Assembly (NCBI RefSeq): GCF_029714325.1
Contig: NZ_CP121666.1
Location: 1,798,001 to 1,862,000 of the forward strand
DNA: 64,000 nucleotides
Source of the DNA: Bradyrhizobium sp. CB1717
GTDB taxonomy: Bacteria > Pseudomonadota > Alphaproteobacteria > Rhizobiales > Xanthobacteraceae
Reading direction: 5' to 3'
How positions within the stretch are numbered: the stretch's first letter is position 1; each line of letters begins with the position of its first letter. Positions 45,502 through 55,000 of this stretch are shown here, piece by piece. The notes beneath the pieces are model-generated. The model searched no databases and had not been told where the DNA came from. It worked only from the letters and a program-made list of their open reading frames with translations. Made by a program: the position numbers and the translations under genes.

Positions 45502-46020
45502 ATGCAGACCGAGCTGAACAAGGTGACCGCGGCGCTCCGGGACTTCTACGCCCACGAGGGATTCCTGTTCGAGAAGGACATCGGCGAGCGCGCGATCACG
45601 CACCGCTTCGCCGTCTATCTGGAGCGCCAGTTCTCGGGCTGGGCCGTCGACTGCAATTACGACCGGCTCGGCGAGCGCACGCTGCATCTGCCCCACGGCA
45701 CCATCATCTCGACGGACGATCATCTGGGCAAGTCGATCTACCCCGACGTCGCCGTGCACCAGCGCGAGATTCCCAACAACCTGCTCACGGTCGAGATCCG
45801 CAAGGCGAGCAATCACACGCCGCTGGAGCACGACCAGCACAAGCTGCGGGCGCTCACCGACGTGCATGTCTGGTTTCCCTACTGGATCGGCGTGCTGCTG
45901 GTGCTGGACAAGCAGCAGGTGACGATGTCGGAGGTCTATGTCAGCGGCGCCGTCGACGACCCGCTGTCGCGCTGGTTCGCGGCGCGGCTGGAGGAGAACG
46001 GATTAGGGGCCGCGCATTAG
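45502..46020 (+). CDS. conserved hypothetical cytoplasmic protein
   Basis: A 172-residue protein starting at ATG 45502 (MQTELNKVTAALRDFYAHEGFLFEKDIGERAITHRFAVYL in outline) after GGAGG; the longer frame starts inside the palindromic repeat and is rejected. Residues 85-115 read YPDVAVHQREIPNNLLTVEIRKASNHTPLEHD, and the later LRALTDVHVWFPYWIGVLLVL. The PD, E-xx-K and early E spacing loosely recalls PD-(D/E)XK nucleases, but the signature is not convincing. No neighbour suggests a system. Confidence 0.7.
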   Translation: MQTELNKVTAALRDFYAHEGFLFEKDIGERAITHRFAVYLERQFSGWAVDCNYDRLGERTLHLPHGTIISTDDHLGKSIYPDVAVHQREIPNNLLTVEIRKASNHTPLEHDQHKLRALTDVHVWFPYWIGVLLVLDKQQVTMSEVYVSGAVDDPLSRWFAARLEENGLGAAH

Positions 46021-46315
46021 GGCGTGTGCCTTCAAGCGTCGGATATCGAGGACAAGGCGGAAGTCGCCCCGCCTGACCAACAACGACTGCTTTTGACCCG
46101 ATTGAGATATCCTCTTCACAGTCGACCGATGAAGAACGCGGTCCGTCGGCTGAGCGATCCGAGGCCCATGTACGCCCAAGACGGAGTACCACCATTTTTC
46201 CATCGCGATTGGCGGGCCGCGAGGTTGTTACCGTCTTGTTGGAAATGGCAAAAACGCCCACCCTTGTTAGGTCAGCTCATTCCGACATCGCATTGATGAA
46301 AAGCCAGGAGGGAAC
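46021..46315. other. gene-free stretch with degenerate repeat remnants
   Basis: About 295 bp without a supportable gene. Around 46050-46110, CTGCTTTTGACCCGATTGAG resembles a short sequence repeated many times in Bradyrhizobium genomes. The ribosome site AGGAGG (46306-46311) for the next gene lies at the right end. Confidence 0.5.
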
Positions 46316-46909
46316 ATGCGCAAATCTGTCCGTGGTACCTTCGTCGCCGCGCTAGGTCTTGCCTTTATCGGTGCAGCACTCGGACCAATTGCGGCAGAAG
46401 AGCCTTACAAGGCTCAACTCGACACGTTGCGCAAATCGCTGGAGAAATACCAGGACTACAAGGTAGCCGTGCGCGACCGCTACCTGTCGACGGTGGGCTG
46501 CGTGCATTATTCTGGCGAGAAAATACCGCACCACATGGAGTATGCCAAAGGCGCTATGGGAGTGCACTTTGTCAATCTCACGGTGCGAGGCGCTCCCGAT
46601 CCGATGAAGCCCAACGTCCTGATCTACGAGCCCGTGGGCAAGGAATTGAAGCTCGTAGCTGTTGAGTGGCTGGTGCCCCTGACGGCAGATACCACGCAGC
46701 ATCCCTCTCTCTTCGACCAACCCTTTATGGGCCCGATGGAAGGACATGAGCCGCTCATTCCAAAGGAGTTTGTGCACTATGATCTGCATGCCTGGTTGTT
46801 CAAGGACAACCCGCTCGGCATGTTTGCGCCCACCAACCCGAATGTTAGCTGCGAGGGCTACGACTTTTCCCTGCTGGAAACGCCGACCATGATGATGCCG
46901 GGCCCATAA
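46316..46909 (+). CDS. secreted hypothetical protein
   Basis: A 197-residue protein with a signal peptide (MRKSVRGTFVAALGLAFIGAALGPIAA) and a strong AGGAGG site before the ATG at 46316. The mature part is polar, with one Cys pair (TVGCVHYSG, NVSCEGYDF) and a HHMEYAKGAMGVHFVN segment. No domain is recognised. After the TAA the same frame continues for about 29 codons (REVSFWPKADMMHV type) and then stops; this piece looks like a short genomic repeat rather than part of the protein. Periplasmic location is inferred. Confidence 0.75.
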   Translation: MRKSVRGTFVAALGLAFIGAALGPIAAEEPYKAQLDTLRKSLEKYQDYKVAVRDRYLSTVGCVHYSGEKIPHHMEYAKGAMGVHFVNLTVRGAPDPMKPNVLIYEPVGKELKLVAVEWLVPLTADTTQHPSLFDQPFMGPMEGHEPLIPKEFVHYDLHAWLFKDNPLGMFAPTNPNVSCEGYDFSLLETPTMMMPGP

Positions 46910-47007
46910 GCCAATCGCGAGGTCAGCTTCTGGCCCAAGGCCGACATGATGCATGTCGTTTTCAATGTCGCCTTCAAAGAGCAAACCGGACGCGACTGGT
47001 GAGTACA

Positions 47008-47034
47008 GGGCCGCCCGCGTGACGCGAGCGGCCC
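47008..47034. terminator. possible terminator between convergent genes
   Basis: GGGCCGC and GCGGCCC pair around a loop that holds a second small dyad. It lies between the hypothetical secreted-protein gene and the convergent haem-peroxidase gene. There is no clear T-run, so strength is uncertain. Confidence 0.4.
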
Positions 47035-47057
47035 TTACATCGTCTTCCGTCGCGCGC

Positions 47058-48596
47058 TCAGTGCAGCGGATCTCCCTGGCCGAGCGCGTAGGCGACGAGG
47101 TCCTTCAGCGCGAAGCCCGAGCCCGTCACCGGCGTCCATTGCGGGTCGAGCGACAGCACGGAGGAATTATCGCCGAACAGCATGCCGAGGAAGACCTCGG
47201 CCACGATGCGGCCGCCGACGGGGCCGAGCTGCGGCGTGTTGATTCCGCCTGCCGGCGCACCGGTGGCGGGGATGATCACGGCGGTCTGGAATTGCCGCGC
47301 CTCGGCCAGGATGTAGGTCCACAGCGGGCAGTTGCCGGCGAACACGCCGTTCGCAATGGTCGCGATCGGAGCTTGCGGATCGTCAGGGCCGGGCTCGTCG
47401 ACGGCCTTGCCGATGATGATCTGATCGTCGGTCAGCGGCGTCAGGTTCATCGCCCTGGCGACGGCCTGGCCCGAGGGCAGGCCGAGCCGCCAGCTGCGCT
47501 CGAGATTGCGCAGCGCCAGCGACGCCGGATTGGATGCGACCTCTGGCGGCAGCTTGCGCAGCGGATCGACCAGCGATGCGTCGATGCGATAGGCGAACTG
47601 CAGCCGCCGCTTGTTGTCGGGATTGGTGTCGTCGTCCTCGACGCCGTAGGGCCGCGTGTCGAGATCGATGAAGCGGCCCCAGTCGATGGCGCGTCCCGGG
47701 CCCATGGCACGGAAGCCGGTCAGCGCGTTGTGATCGGGATTGTTCGGATCGGGGAAGATCTGCAGCAGCATGTTGTCCGCATCGTTCAGCCGATAGCCGG
47801 GGCGGATCATGGAGTGTCCGAGCCGGTAGGCCGCGACCGAGAACTCGACCGGCATGAACGGATAGGTCTTCCAGTGGTAGTGGGCGAGCTTGCTGCGGTC
47901 GTAGTGCCCTGAGGTCTTCAATTCGTCCAGCACGCTGGCGTGGACGATGCGCGGCAGGAAGTCGTTCAGCACGACGTATTGATAATGGAAGCGGACGCGC
48001 TGCTGCACCTCCTCGAACGACAGACTGTCATTGTCGTCGACCATGCGGTTGTGGAAGCGCAGCATCAGCGCCTGGAACTGCGAGACGATGCTGTTCTCGT
48101 CGTTGCGGGGATCGCCGATCAGCGCGCGGCCCTTGAAGCGCGGCAGGTCGTGGCTGTCGGCCACGCCCGTGCCGCTCAGCTTCTCGCCGAGGCGGAACTT
48201 GTTGCCGTCATACATGTAGGGCTGGTCGTTCGGCCCGCGGCCGTAGACGTTGTCCAGGTCGAATGACGGCGTGCGGAAGTCGACGAGCCCGTCGGGATCC
48301 TGCTGCCTGGTCAGCGAGCTGACCGGATCGAAGGTGATGTCGTGGTCGATGAACTGGCCGAAATAGGTGTAGAGCGAGGGAATGCCGCTCTCCTCCGCGT
48401 CCGGTCCGTCCTTGGGCTCATCGAACTTGCCGACCATCTTGTCGGCCAGCGCCGAAAGGTTGGCGATGTTGGCGGAGTCGCTGGCGCCGAATTTTGCCGG
48501 AGTGAGCTTGCGAAACATGCGGCCGAAGCGGCCTTGCGAAAGCGGCGAACGGGTTGCGTTCAATCCGCGCGGAGCAATTGCGTGGCGGCTGCTCAT
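47058..48596 (-). CDS. animal-type haem peroxidase family protein
   Basis: A 512-residue protein starting at ATG 48596 (MSSRHAIAPRGLNATR) after GGGAGGTG; a GTG 9 bases upstream would sit too close to that site. The family's distal-His segment is TYFGQFIDHDITFDP (about 77-91), and the proximal-His segment VAAYRLGHSMIRPGYRL (about 257-273). It belongs to the myeloperoxidase/peroxidasin superfamily of haem peroxidases, in which the haem can be crosslinked to the protein. It has no obvious signal peptide and may be exported by type I secretion or act in the cytoplasm (inference). The substrate is unknown. Confidence 0.9.
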   Translation of the reverse strand: MSSRHAIAPRGLNATRSPLSQGRFGRMFRKLTPAKFGASDSANIANLSALADKMVGKFDEPKDGPDAEESGIPSLYTYFGQFIDHDITFDPVSSLTRQQDPDGLVDFRTPSFDLDNVYGRGPNDQPYMYDGNKFRLGEKLSGTGVADSHDLPRFKGRALIGDPRNDENSIVSQFQALMLRFHNRMVDDNDSLSFEEVQQRVRFHYQYVVLNDFLPRIVHASVLDELKTSGHYDRSKLAHYHWKTYPFMPVEFSVAAYRLGHSMIRPGYRLNDADNMLLQIFPDPNNPDHNALTGFRAMGPGRAIDWGRFIDLDTRPYGVEDDDTNPDNKRRLQFAYRIDASLVDPLRKLPPEVASNPASLALRNLERSWRLGLPSGQAVARAMNLTPLTDDQIIIGKAVDEPGPDDPQAPIATIANGVFAGNCPLWTYILAEARQFQTAVIIPATGAPAGGINTPQLGPVGGRIVAEVFLGMLFGDNSSVLSLDPQWTPVTGSGFALKDLVAYALGQGDPLH

Positions 48597-48935
48597 TGAA
48601 AACACCTCCCTGAAAAAAAGTCACGACGGAACGAATAAAGCTAAAGTTGTTCAGAGCAGAATATGCAGGCGAAGCTAGATCAGGGATTTTGGCGCGCCAC
48701 AAGCCGCGGCTTCACACTGTGCGCGATGTCGATGCTGTTCCGAAGCGGAGGGGTGCGGGCAAGCTGCGGCCGCGCTTTGCAAATTTTTCCCGAAGCGATG
48801 ACGGATAACATTCTCGTCATCGACGTGCGCGAGCCGCGGGTGCGATATCGACTCGCCCGGCTGTCGGCGCGGTCGATCGTCGTCACGTGAAGATTGTGGC
48901 GGCGCGCGCGTGACAGCGCGCACGCCGCAATCACA
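48597..48935. other. gene-free stretch upstream of the haem peroxidase
   Basis: About 340 bp between two minus-strand genes. Apart from the ribosome site and probable promoter of the peroxidase near 48600-48660, I see no gene, repeat or hairpin of note. Short open frames in it lack credible starts or coding bias. Confidence 0.5.
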
Positions 48936-49169
48936 TCAGTAGTAACGCTGCTGCGAGAACGCGTAGCGCGGATTGACGCCGCAATAGGCCGACGTGCCGG
49001 AGGCGGAGGCCTGGCACTGCTGATAGGTCGCGAACTGGCAGTTGCCGGGATAGCCCCAGATGCGGCCCTGCAGGCAATATCGATCGTTTGCAGGATGCGC
49101 CTGGGCCGCCGGGGATGCTACGGCGATCAGCGCTGCGAATGATGCGAGGGTGAGGATGGTGCGACGCAT
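48936..49169 (-). CDS. DUF3551 family small secreted protein
   Basis: A 77-residue protein with a signal peptide (MRRTILTLASFAALIAVASPAAQA) and a short Cys-containing mature part (YCLQGRIWGYPGNCQFATYQQCQASASGTSAYCGVNP) with four cysteines. This matches DUF3551, a family abundant in Bradyrhizobium, likely disulfide-bonded in the periplasm. An AGGAGA site lies just upstream. Function is unknown. Confidence 0.9.
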   Translation of the reverse strand: MRRTILTLASFAALIAVASPAAQAHPANDRYCLQGRIWGYPGNCQFATYQQCQASASGTSAYCGVNPRYAFSQQRYY

Positions 49170-49438
49170 TTCAGTCTCCTTCGAGAACGGGGGATGAGGA
49201 ACACCAGCTCAACTTGCGTGTTCCGCGACTTGTCCGACACTTTGTCGTGCTCGTCTTGGTGTCCGCAGTGGGCGGCGCGTTCAACATGCGTCCATGATGA
49301 GGCAAGCCGCGGCGAACAATGTGATCTCGGCCACAGTTCGCCACCTGGTTCCGACCTATCGTCGACGGACTTGCGCGCGCCTCTCCCGAAAGCTTACGCT
49401 TTTCCTCATTTGGGTCAGGTCAATTTTTGGAGGTTCTG

Positions 49439-49771
49439 ATGCAAAGATCATATTTGCTGGCTGCGACAGCAGCGCTGGCGCTTCTCGCGCAATCATCGCT
49501 CGCGCTGGCGCAGAGCGCACCGGCTGCCGGCGGCACCGCGGCGCCTGCGGCGACAACCACTGCGCCAGCCGCGACGACGGCGCCGGGCGCGACCACCGAT
49601 GCCAGCCGGCCATCCGACTCCAAGAAGAGCGCATCGAAGAAGCCGGCAAAGAAGAAGATGACCCGGCAGCAGGAGATCGATCATTCGATCGACAGCGGCA
49701 CCGTGCCCGCGCGCTACCGCAGCTCGGTCCCGAAGCAGTACCAGCAATATATTCCGTTCGAGAAGCAGTGA
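49439..49771 (+). CDS. small secreted Ala/Thr/Lys-rich protein
   Basis: A 110-residue protein starting at ATG 49439 after GGAGG. The signal peptide (MQRSYLLAATAALALLAQSSLALA) leads into a low-complexity Ala/Thr/Pro stretch, then a basic segment (SKKSASKKPAKKKMTRQQEID) and a conserved-looking end (GTVPARYRSSVPKQYQQYIPF). It is probably periplasmic or surface-associated. Similar proteins are common in rhizobia; none has a known role. Confidence 0.78.
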   Translation: MQRSYLLAATAALALLAQSSLALAQSAPAAGGTAAPAATTTAPAATTAPGATTDASRPSDSKKSASKKPAKKKMTRQQEIDHSIDSGTVPARYRSSVPKQYQQYIPFEKQ

Positions 49772-49787
49772 CGGATTGCATGGCCTT

Positions 49788-49900
49788 CATGGTTCGAGAC
49801 GCCCGCCTCGGTGGGCTCCTCACCATGAGGGTCTGACATCTCGCCGCAAGACGTAACCTCATCCTGAAGGCCCGCCGCAGGCGGGCGTCTCGAAGGATGG
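49788..49900. repeat. repeat (GGTTCGAGACGCCCGCC type)
   Basis: GGTTCGAGACGCCCGCC near the left end and the inverted GGCGGGCGTCTCGAAGGATGG at the right, with CTCCTCACCATGAGGG inside, form a 113-bp imperfect palindrome. Such elements with the CTCATCCTGA motif are a known rhizobial repeat type. Confidence 0.8.
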
Positions 49901-50011
49901 ACTGCAGGCGAGCTGGCCAGGTCAAGCAAAGGCGGACTGCATAACCATTGTGGCGGTCTGCCGGAGCGGTGCTAAAGTACGTCAAGGCCGAAGGGCGTGC
50001 CGGGGGACGTA

Positions 50012-50497
50012 ATGAGCGACGACGTGAAGGATGCTGGCCTCGTGGCCATGATCAGCAGCATCCTCGGAGGCAACAAGCGCGCAGACATCGTTGCTCCGCC
50101 GCCGCTCACCGAGGTTCCACCGACGGCCCCGACGCATGCATTCGAGCCGGTCGCGGCGTCCAGCCCCGATGCCGAATCGCCCAGGCCCGACCATGCGACC
50201 AATGCCGCGCCCGCGGCAACCAAGCCGGCCGAACCGCCCGTAAGGATCGCCACGACGCCGGACGGCAGGCAATTGCTGCCGGCGGAAGCGATTGCCGATC
50301 TCGTGCTCGGCGAACTCCGCAAGATCGAGGATTTCCCGGCGACCGGCGCTTCCGTGACGGTCTATGGTTACCGGCACTGGAACGCGATGATCACCTTCGC
50401 GCCGTTCTCCACCAGCTTCCAGAACGCGACCAGGTTCCGCCAGGCGATGCCGGATCTCGTCGTCAAACTCCGCCGTTTTGTCGCACTTGAGATATAA
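50012..50497 (+). CDS. conserved hypothetical protein with disordered N-terminus
   Basis: A 161-residue protein starting at ATG 50012 (MSDDVKDAGLVAMISSILGG) after GGGGGA. Residues 25-85 are rich in Pro and Ala. The C-terminal domain (about 86-161: GRQLLPAEAIADLVLGELRKIEDFPATGASVTVYGYRHWNAMITFAPFSTSFQNATRFRQAMPDLV in outline) looks globular and conserved. No family recognised. It is immediately upstream of the GreA-like gene, on the same strand. Confidence 0.72.
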   Translation: MSDDVKDAGLVAMISSILGGNKRADIVAPPPLTEVPPTAPTHAFEPVAASSPDAESPRPDHATNAAPAATKPAEPPVRIATTPDGRQLLPAEAIADLVLGELRKIEDFPATGASVTVYGYRHWNAMITFAPFSTSFQNATRFRQAMPDLVVKLRRFVALEI

Positions 50498-50554
50498 CCG
50501 GGCCTAGTGGCGGCGCGCGGCGCCGCGACCAGACAGTTCGACAGGATTCTTGAA

Positions 50555-51037
50555 TTGAGCGTCGCCTTCACCAAGGAAGAAAGCGCCGAGACCGCGTCCG
50601 AGACGCTGTTGCCGGATCGCCCGATCTCGCCCCATCCGAACCTCGTGACTGAAGCCGGCCTGCAGGCCTTGCAGACGCAGCTCCAGCGAGCGCGCGAGGC
50701 CTATGAGGCCGCGCAGGCCATCGACGACGTCAACGAGAAGCGCCGGCAGTCGGCGGTGCCGTTGCGCGACGCCCGCTATCTGACGGAGCGGCTACGCACG
50801 GCGCGGGTGATGCCTACTCCGACCTCGACCGACATCGTCGCCTTCGGCAGCACGGTCACCTTCAGCCGCCCCGACGGCCGCGTGCAGACCTATCGCATCG
50901 TCGGCGAGGACGAGGCCGATCCGAAGGCCGGCTCGATCTCGTTCGTCTCGCCGGTCGCGAGGTCGCTGATGGGGAAGGCGGTGGGGGACGTCGTGGGGGC
51001 GGGCACGCAGGAGATCGAGATTGTATCGATTGCGTAA
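50555..51037 (+). CDS. GreA/GreB-type transcript cleavage factor-like protein
   Basis: A 160-residue protein; TTG 50555 (MSVAFTKEESAETASETLLPDRP) follows AGGA at good spacing and matches the family N-terminus, while a GTG at 50507 would add unconserved residues. The N-terminal coiled coil (LVTEAGLQALQTQLQRAREAYEAAQAIDDVNEKRRQSAVPLRDARYL) and C-terminal FKBP-like domain (DIVAFGSTVTFSRPDGRVQTYRIVGEDEADPKAGSISFVSPVARSLMGKAVGDVV) are those of GreA paralogues. It probably acts at RNA polymerase's secondary channel or as a Gre-like competitor. The canonical tip acidic pair is not obvious, so cleavage activity is uncertain. Confidence 0.88.
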   Translation: MSVAFTKEESAETASETLLPDRPISPHPNLVTEAGLQALQTQLQRAREAYEAAQAIDDVNEKRRQSAVPLRDARYLTERLRTARVMPTPTSTDIVAFGSTVTFSRPDGRVQTYRIVGEDEADPKAGSISFVSPVARSLMGKAVGDVVGAGTQEIEIVSIA

Positions 51038-51079
51038 GATGGCTCCCGCCGTGTCCGTGAAACGAAGCCCGATAGTTGA

Positions 51080-51757
51080 ATGAAACGGTTTCTGTCGGGA
51101 GCGTTGCCGTTCTACGCACTGGCGGGACTTGCCATGTGCATGTACCTCGTCCTGTACAAGACAAACTTCTTCGACTTGAACGCCGTCGTCCAAGGGGCGG
51201 CCGGTTCAGCATGGTTTCCGGTCTTCATGTTCGTCTGTGTGCTGCTGGAGTCGGTCTTCCCTTACTTTGGCTATTTTCCCGGGACCGCGCTCATCCTGAT
51301 GTCGGTGGCGCTCAGTCCGAAGTCCGCGGACATGCCCGTTTTCATCATGGCGTGGCTGGCCATCATCGTGGGCGCCGTCTTGAGTTACGGACAGGCGCGT
51401 TTCTTCAGACCGCTCCTGCAGCGGGTCGCCTCAAAAGCGGCACTGAGCCGATGCGAGTCTCTCCTCGACACCTACGGTCCTTACGCGCGCGTTGCCTTGT
51501 TCGTTCACCCCAACGCTTGCGCGATGTATTTTACGGCACTCGGACTTCTCGGCGGCAACCTGACGCGAGAGCTCGCGCATCTGTGCGTGGCCGCGGCGGC
51601 CTCGGTGGGCATTCTGTTCGTCGTCGTGACCAGGCTTGTGTCGTCCGTCGGCCCCACCGATGACGGGCAATTGCAGGTGCTGCTGGCGGCGGCGCTGGTC
51701 GCCATCGGGACCCTCGTCGGTCTCTACGCGGCGTGGCGGCCGCAGCGGGCTGCTTGA
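51080..51757 (+). CDS. DedA/VTT-like inner membrane protein
   Basis: A 225-residue polytopic membrane protein with an ATG at 51080. Hydrophobic segments: about 8-27, 45-75, 90-110, 150-195 and 200-220. The stretch PVFMFVCVLLESVFPYFGYFPGTALILMSVAL resembles the re-entrant glycine-rich loop of DedA proteins (E-x-x-x-P-x-P), and GGNLTRELAHLCVAAA follows. It may transport lipids or maintain envelope potential, by family analogy. The match is partial. Confidence 0.6.
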   Translation: MKRFLSGALPFYALAGLAMCMYLVLYKTNFFDLNAVVQGAAGSAWFPVFMFVCVLLESVFPYFGYFPGTALILMSVALSPKSADMPVFIMAWLAIIVGAVLSYGQARFFRPLLQRVASKAALSRCESLLDTYGPYARVALFVHPNACAMYFTALGLLGGNLTRELAHLCVAAAASVGILFVVVTRLVSSVGPTDDGQLQVLLAAALVAIGTLVGLYAAWRPQRAA

Positions 51758-51836
51758 AGCTTGCTCCGTCATCGCGCGCGGCTTGTCCGCCGTACGCGTC
51801 GTGATCTCCACAATCGGCATGGTTCAGGAGGAGTAT

Positions 51837-51864
51837 TGGGGGGCGCGCGAGGGATCAAACCTTG
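51837..51864 (-). other. degenerate tRNA-3'-end-like sequence, possible old attachment site
   Basis: On the minus strand this reads like a tRNA T-arm and acceptor end (CAAGGTTTGATCCCTCG then CGCGCCCCCCA). It matches the intact tRNA-Val 3' half at 57739-57766 at 24 of 28 aligned positions, in the same orientation. No matching tRNA body follows. The surrounding 307-bp gap (51758-52064) has no gene. Confidence 0.5.
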
Positions 51865-52064
51865 AGGCCCCGAGATCCAGCGCGATCAAGGACCACCGCC
51901 GGGAGGAAGCTGAGGTATTCCTAAGCTCGGGCCGACGCGTAGTTGATGGAAAATCAACTCACGATACGTCTGGTCGGAAGCACCCGAGAGTGGAATAATT
52001 CCTGACGCTTTCCTTGATCAGATTTTAAGTCGGCCCGAACTGGCTGGCGACGTGGATTTTCATC

Positions 52065-55000
52065 ATGGCCGCGCTTCCTCAGGACGTGGTGGTGGATTTG
52101 CAGCAAGAGAACGCGCGGCTCCTCGCCGAATTGCGCGCCGCACAAGATCGTGAGAGCGCCACCGCGGACATTCTCAAGATCATTGCCAGTTCGCCATCAG
52201 AGGTGAAGCCGGTCTTCGATGCAATCGCGAAGCGGGCCAATGCCTTGCTCGGCGGCTTTTCGACGGCCGTATTCCGCTTCATCGACGGCACTGCCCACTT
52301 GAGTGCATTCACGCCGACGAATTCTGCCGCCGACGAGACTCTGAAGAATATGTTTCCGAGGCCGATCGCCGATTTTGAGGGTTTCGCAAGAACCCAGGCG
52401 GGTAACGTGGTACCGACCCCCGACACTGAAGCGCTGACGAACGAGATCAAATTCATCGCGCGCGCCCGCGGGTTTCGCAGCATGTTGTTCGTTCCGCTCA
52501 CGACCGGCGACGCGGTGATCGGCATGATCAGCGTCACGCGAGTCGAGCCCGGTACCTTCGGTCCACGTCATGTTCAACTTTTGCAGACCTTCGCCGATCA
52601 GGCCGTTATCGCCATCGAGAATGCGCGGCTGTTCAATCAGGTTCAGCAACGCACCAATGACCTGAGTGAGGCTCTGAAGCAGCAGACCGCGACCGCCGAT
52701 GTGTTGAAGGTGATCAGCCGGTCGACGTTCGATCTGCAAAAGGTTCTCGACACGCTGACGGAATCGGCGGCGTGGCTGAGCGGCGCCGACATGGCGGCAA
52801 TCGTCCGGCAGGAGACCGACGGCGCCTACCATCATGCAACTCGGTACAATTTCTCGCCCGAGTGGGCCAAGGTCTCGGCGGGCATTCGGCTCAATGCCGG
52901 ACGCGGCAGCGTGGTTGGGCGCGTCCTGCTGTGCGGCAAAGCCGTCCAGATTGAGGATGCCCTGGTCGATCCCGAATACGCCTATCCCGAGCAGCAGAGG
53001 GCAGGCGGTTATCGCACCCTCCTGGGCGTACCTTTGCTTCGGTCCGGGGAAGCGATCGGCGTGCTGTTCCTGGGCCGCAAGATCGTGAACTCGTTCACGG
53101 ACAAGCAGATCGACCTGGTCTCCACCTTCGCCGATCAGGCCGTGATCGCGATTGAGAATGTCCGGCTGTTCGATGAGGTCCAGGCGAAGACGCGCGATCT
53201 CGCCGAATCGCTTCAGCAGCAAACTGCGACTGCCGATGTGCTGAAGGTGATCAGCCGCTCGACCTTCGACCTGCAAACCGTGCTCAACACGCTGGTCGAT
53301 TCGGCGGCGCGGCTGTGCGAAGCGGAGATGGCATTCATCATGCGCCGCGAGGGCGATGAATATCTGGCCGGAGCCGCGGTAGGTTTTTCCGAGGACTACA
53401 TCGAGTTTCTGCGAGGGCACCCGATTACCCCCGGACAGAGCACGGTCACAGGTCGGGCCGTGCTCGAACGCCGTCCGGTGCAGGTCCTCGATGTCGCGGC
53501 CGATCCCGAATACGGCCTGCGCGAGTCCATCACCATGGCTGGTCAGCGCACGGCGCTCGGTGTTCCCCTCCTGCGCGAGAATGAGCCGATCGGCGCGATC
53601 GTGATCGCTCGCAAGCGCGTGCAGCCTTTCACGGAAAAGCAGATCGAGCTCGCAGCCACATTTGCCGATCAGGCCGTGATCGCCATCGAGAATGCGCGGT
53701 TGCTCAAGGAGTTGCGCCAACGCACCGAGGATCTCAGCGAGTCGCTGCGCCAGCAGACCGCAACGGCCGACGTGCTCAAGGTAATCAGCCGTTCGGCGTT
53801 CGACTTGCCCAATGTTCTCGAGACGCTTGTCAGCTCGGCCGCACGGCTCTGCGGCGACCCCAGAGCAGCGATCTATCTCATTCGCGATGGGCTGCTGCAT
53901 CTGGAGGCCGCGTATAACAACCCACCGGAATGGGTCGCGCTACGCAAGAGCCAACCGCTTGCGCCGAGCCGCGACACGCCGAGCGGCCGGGCAGCGCTCA
54001 CTGGCCGGGTCGACCATGTCGCCGATCTCATGAAAGACCGCGACTTCTCGCGGCCTGACCTCGCGAGAATCGGCGGCTATCGCGCGACCCTCAACATACC
54101 TCTGGTACGCGAGGGCGCCGCGATCGGGGTGCTCAGTTTGGCGCGACCGGAGCCGGGCCCGTTTACCCCGCGACAGATTGAGATCGTGCAGAGCTTTGCC
54201 GACCAGGCCGTGATCGCCATCGAGAATGTACGGCTCTTCGAACAATTGCAGACCAGGACGCGAGACCTGTCTGAGGCGCTGACATACCAGACCGGCAGCG
54301 CCAATATCCTGCGGGTTATCGCGTCCTCGCCGACCGAGGTCGGTCCGGTGCTCAAGGCCATCGTGGAAAGCGCATGCGGACTTTGCGAGGCATATGATGC
54401 GCTGGTCGTTCTGAGGGATGGCGACGAGATCGTTGTCCAGGCGCACCATGGACAAGTTCCCGTGGTGTGGAGCCGGCGATTGATCAATGTCAAATCGCCC
54501 AGTGGCCGGGCCATTGTCGACCGCCGTACCATCCATGTGCGCGACCTGCTCGGGCCCGAAGGGGAGGAATTCCCGACAGGGCGGGAATTTGCGCTTCGCT
54601 CCAACGTTCGCACCGTTCTGAGTGTGCCGCTTTTGCGCGAAGGCGAGAGCATGGGTGCGATCGTGCTGCGGCGTACGGAGGTGCGCCCATTCGGCGAGAA
54701 GCAGATCAACCTGCTGCAGACCTTTGCGGATCAGGCCGTCATCGCCATCGGCAACGTGCGTCTGTTCGAGCAACTGAACGAATCGCTGGAGCGGCAGACG
54801 GCAACGTCGGAGGTGCTGGAAATCATAAGCGCTTCGTCGGGCGCCTTGACTCCGGTTTTCCAAAAGATGCTGGAGAATGCGACGCGAATTTGCGGCGCCG
54901 GCTTCGGCACCATGAATCTCTACGAGGACGGCGGCTTTCGCACGGTCGCACTTCACAACGCGCCGCAAGCCTATGTCGATACCCGGCTATACCAGAGCAT

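Noticed and set aside
45502..46020. PD-(D/E)XK restriction-like nuclease
   Set aside because: PD and a nearby E-x-x-K are suggestive, but the spacing and the hydrophobic-strand pattern are not clearly those of the family, and no methylase or other system gene is near.
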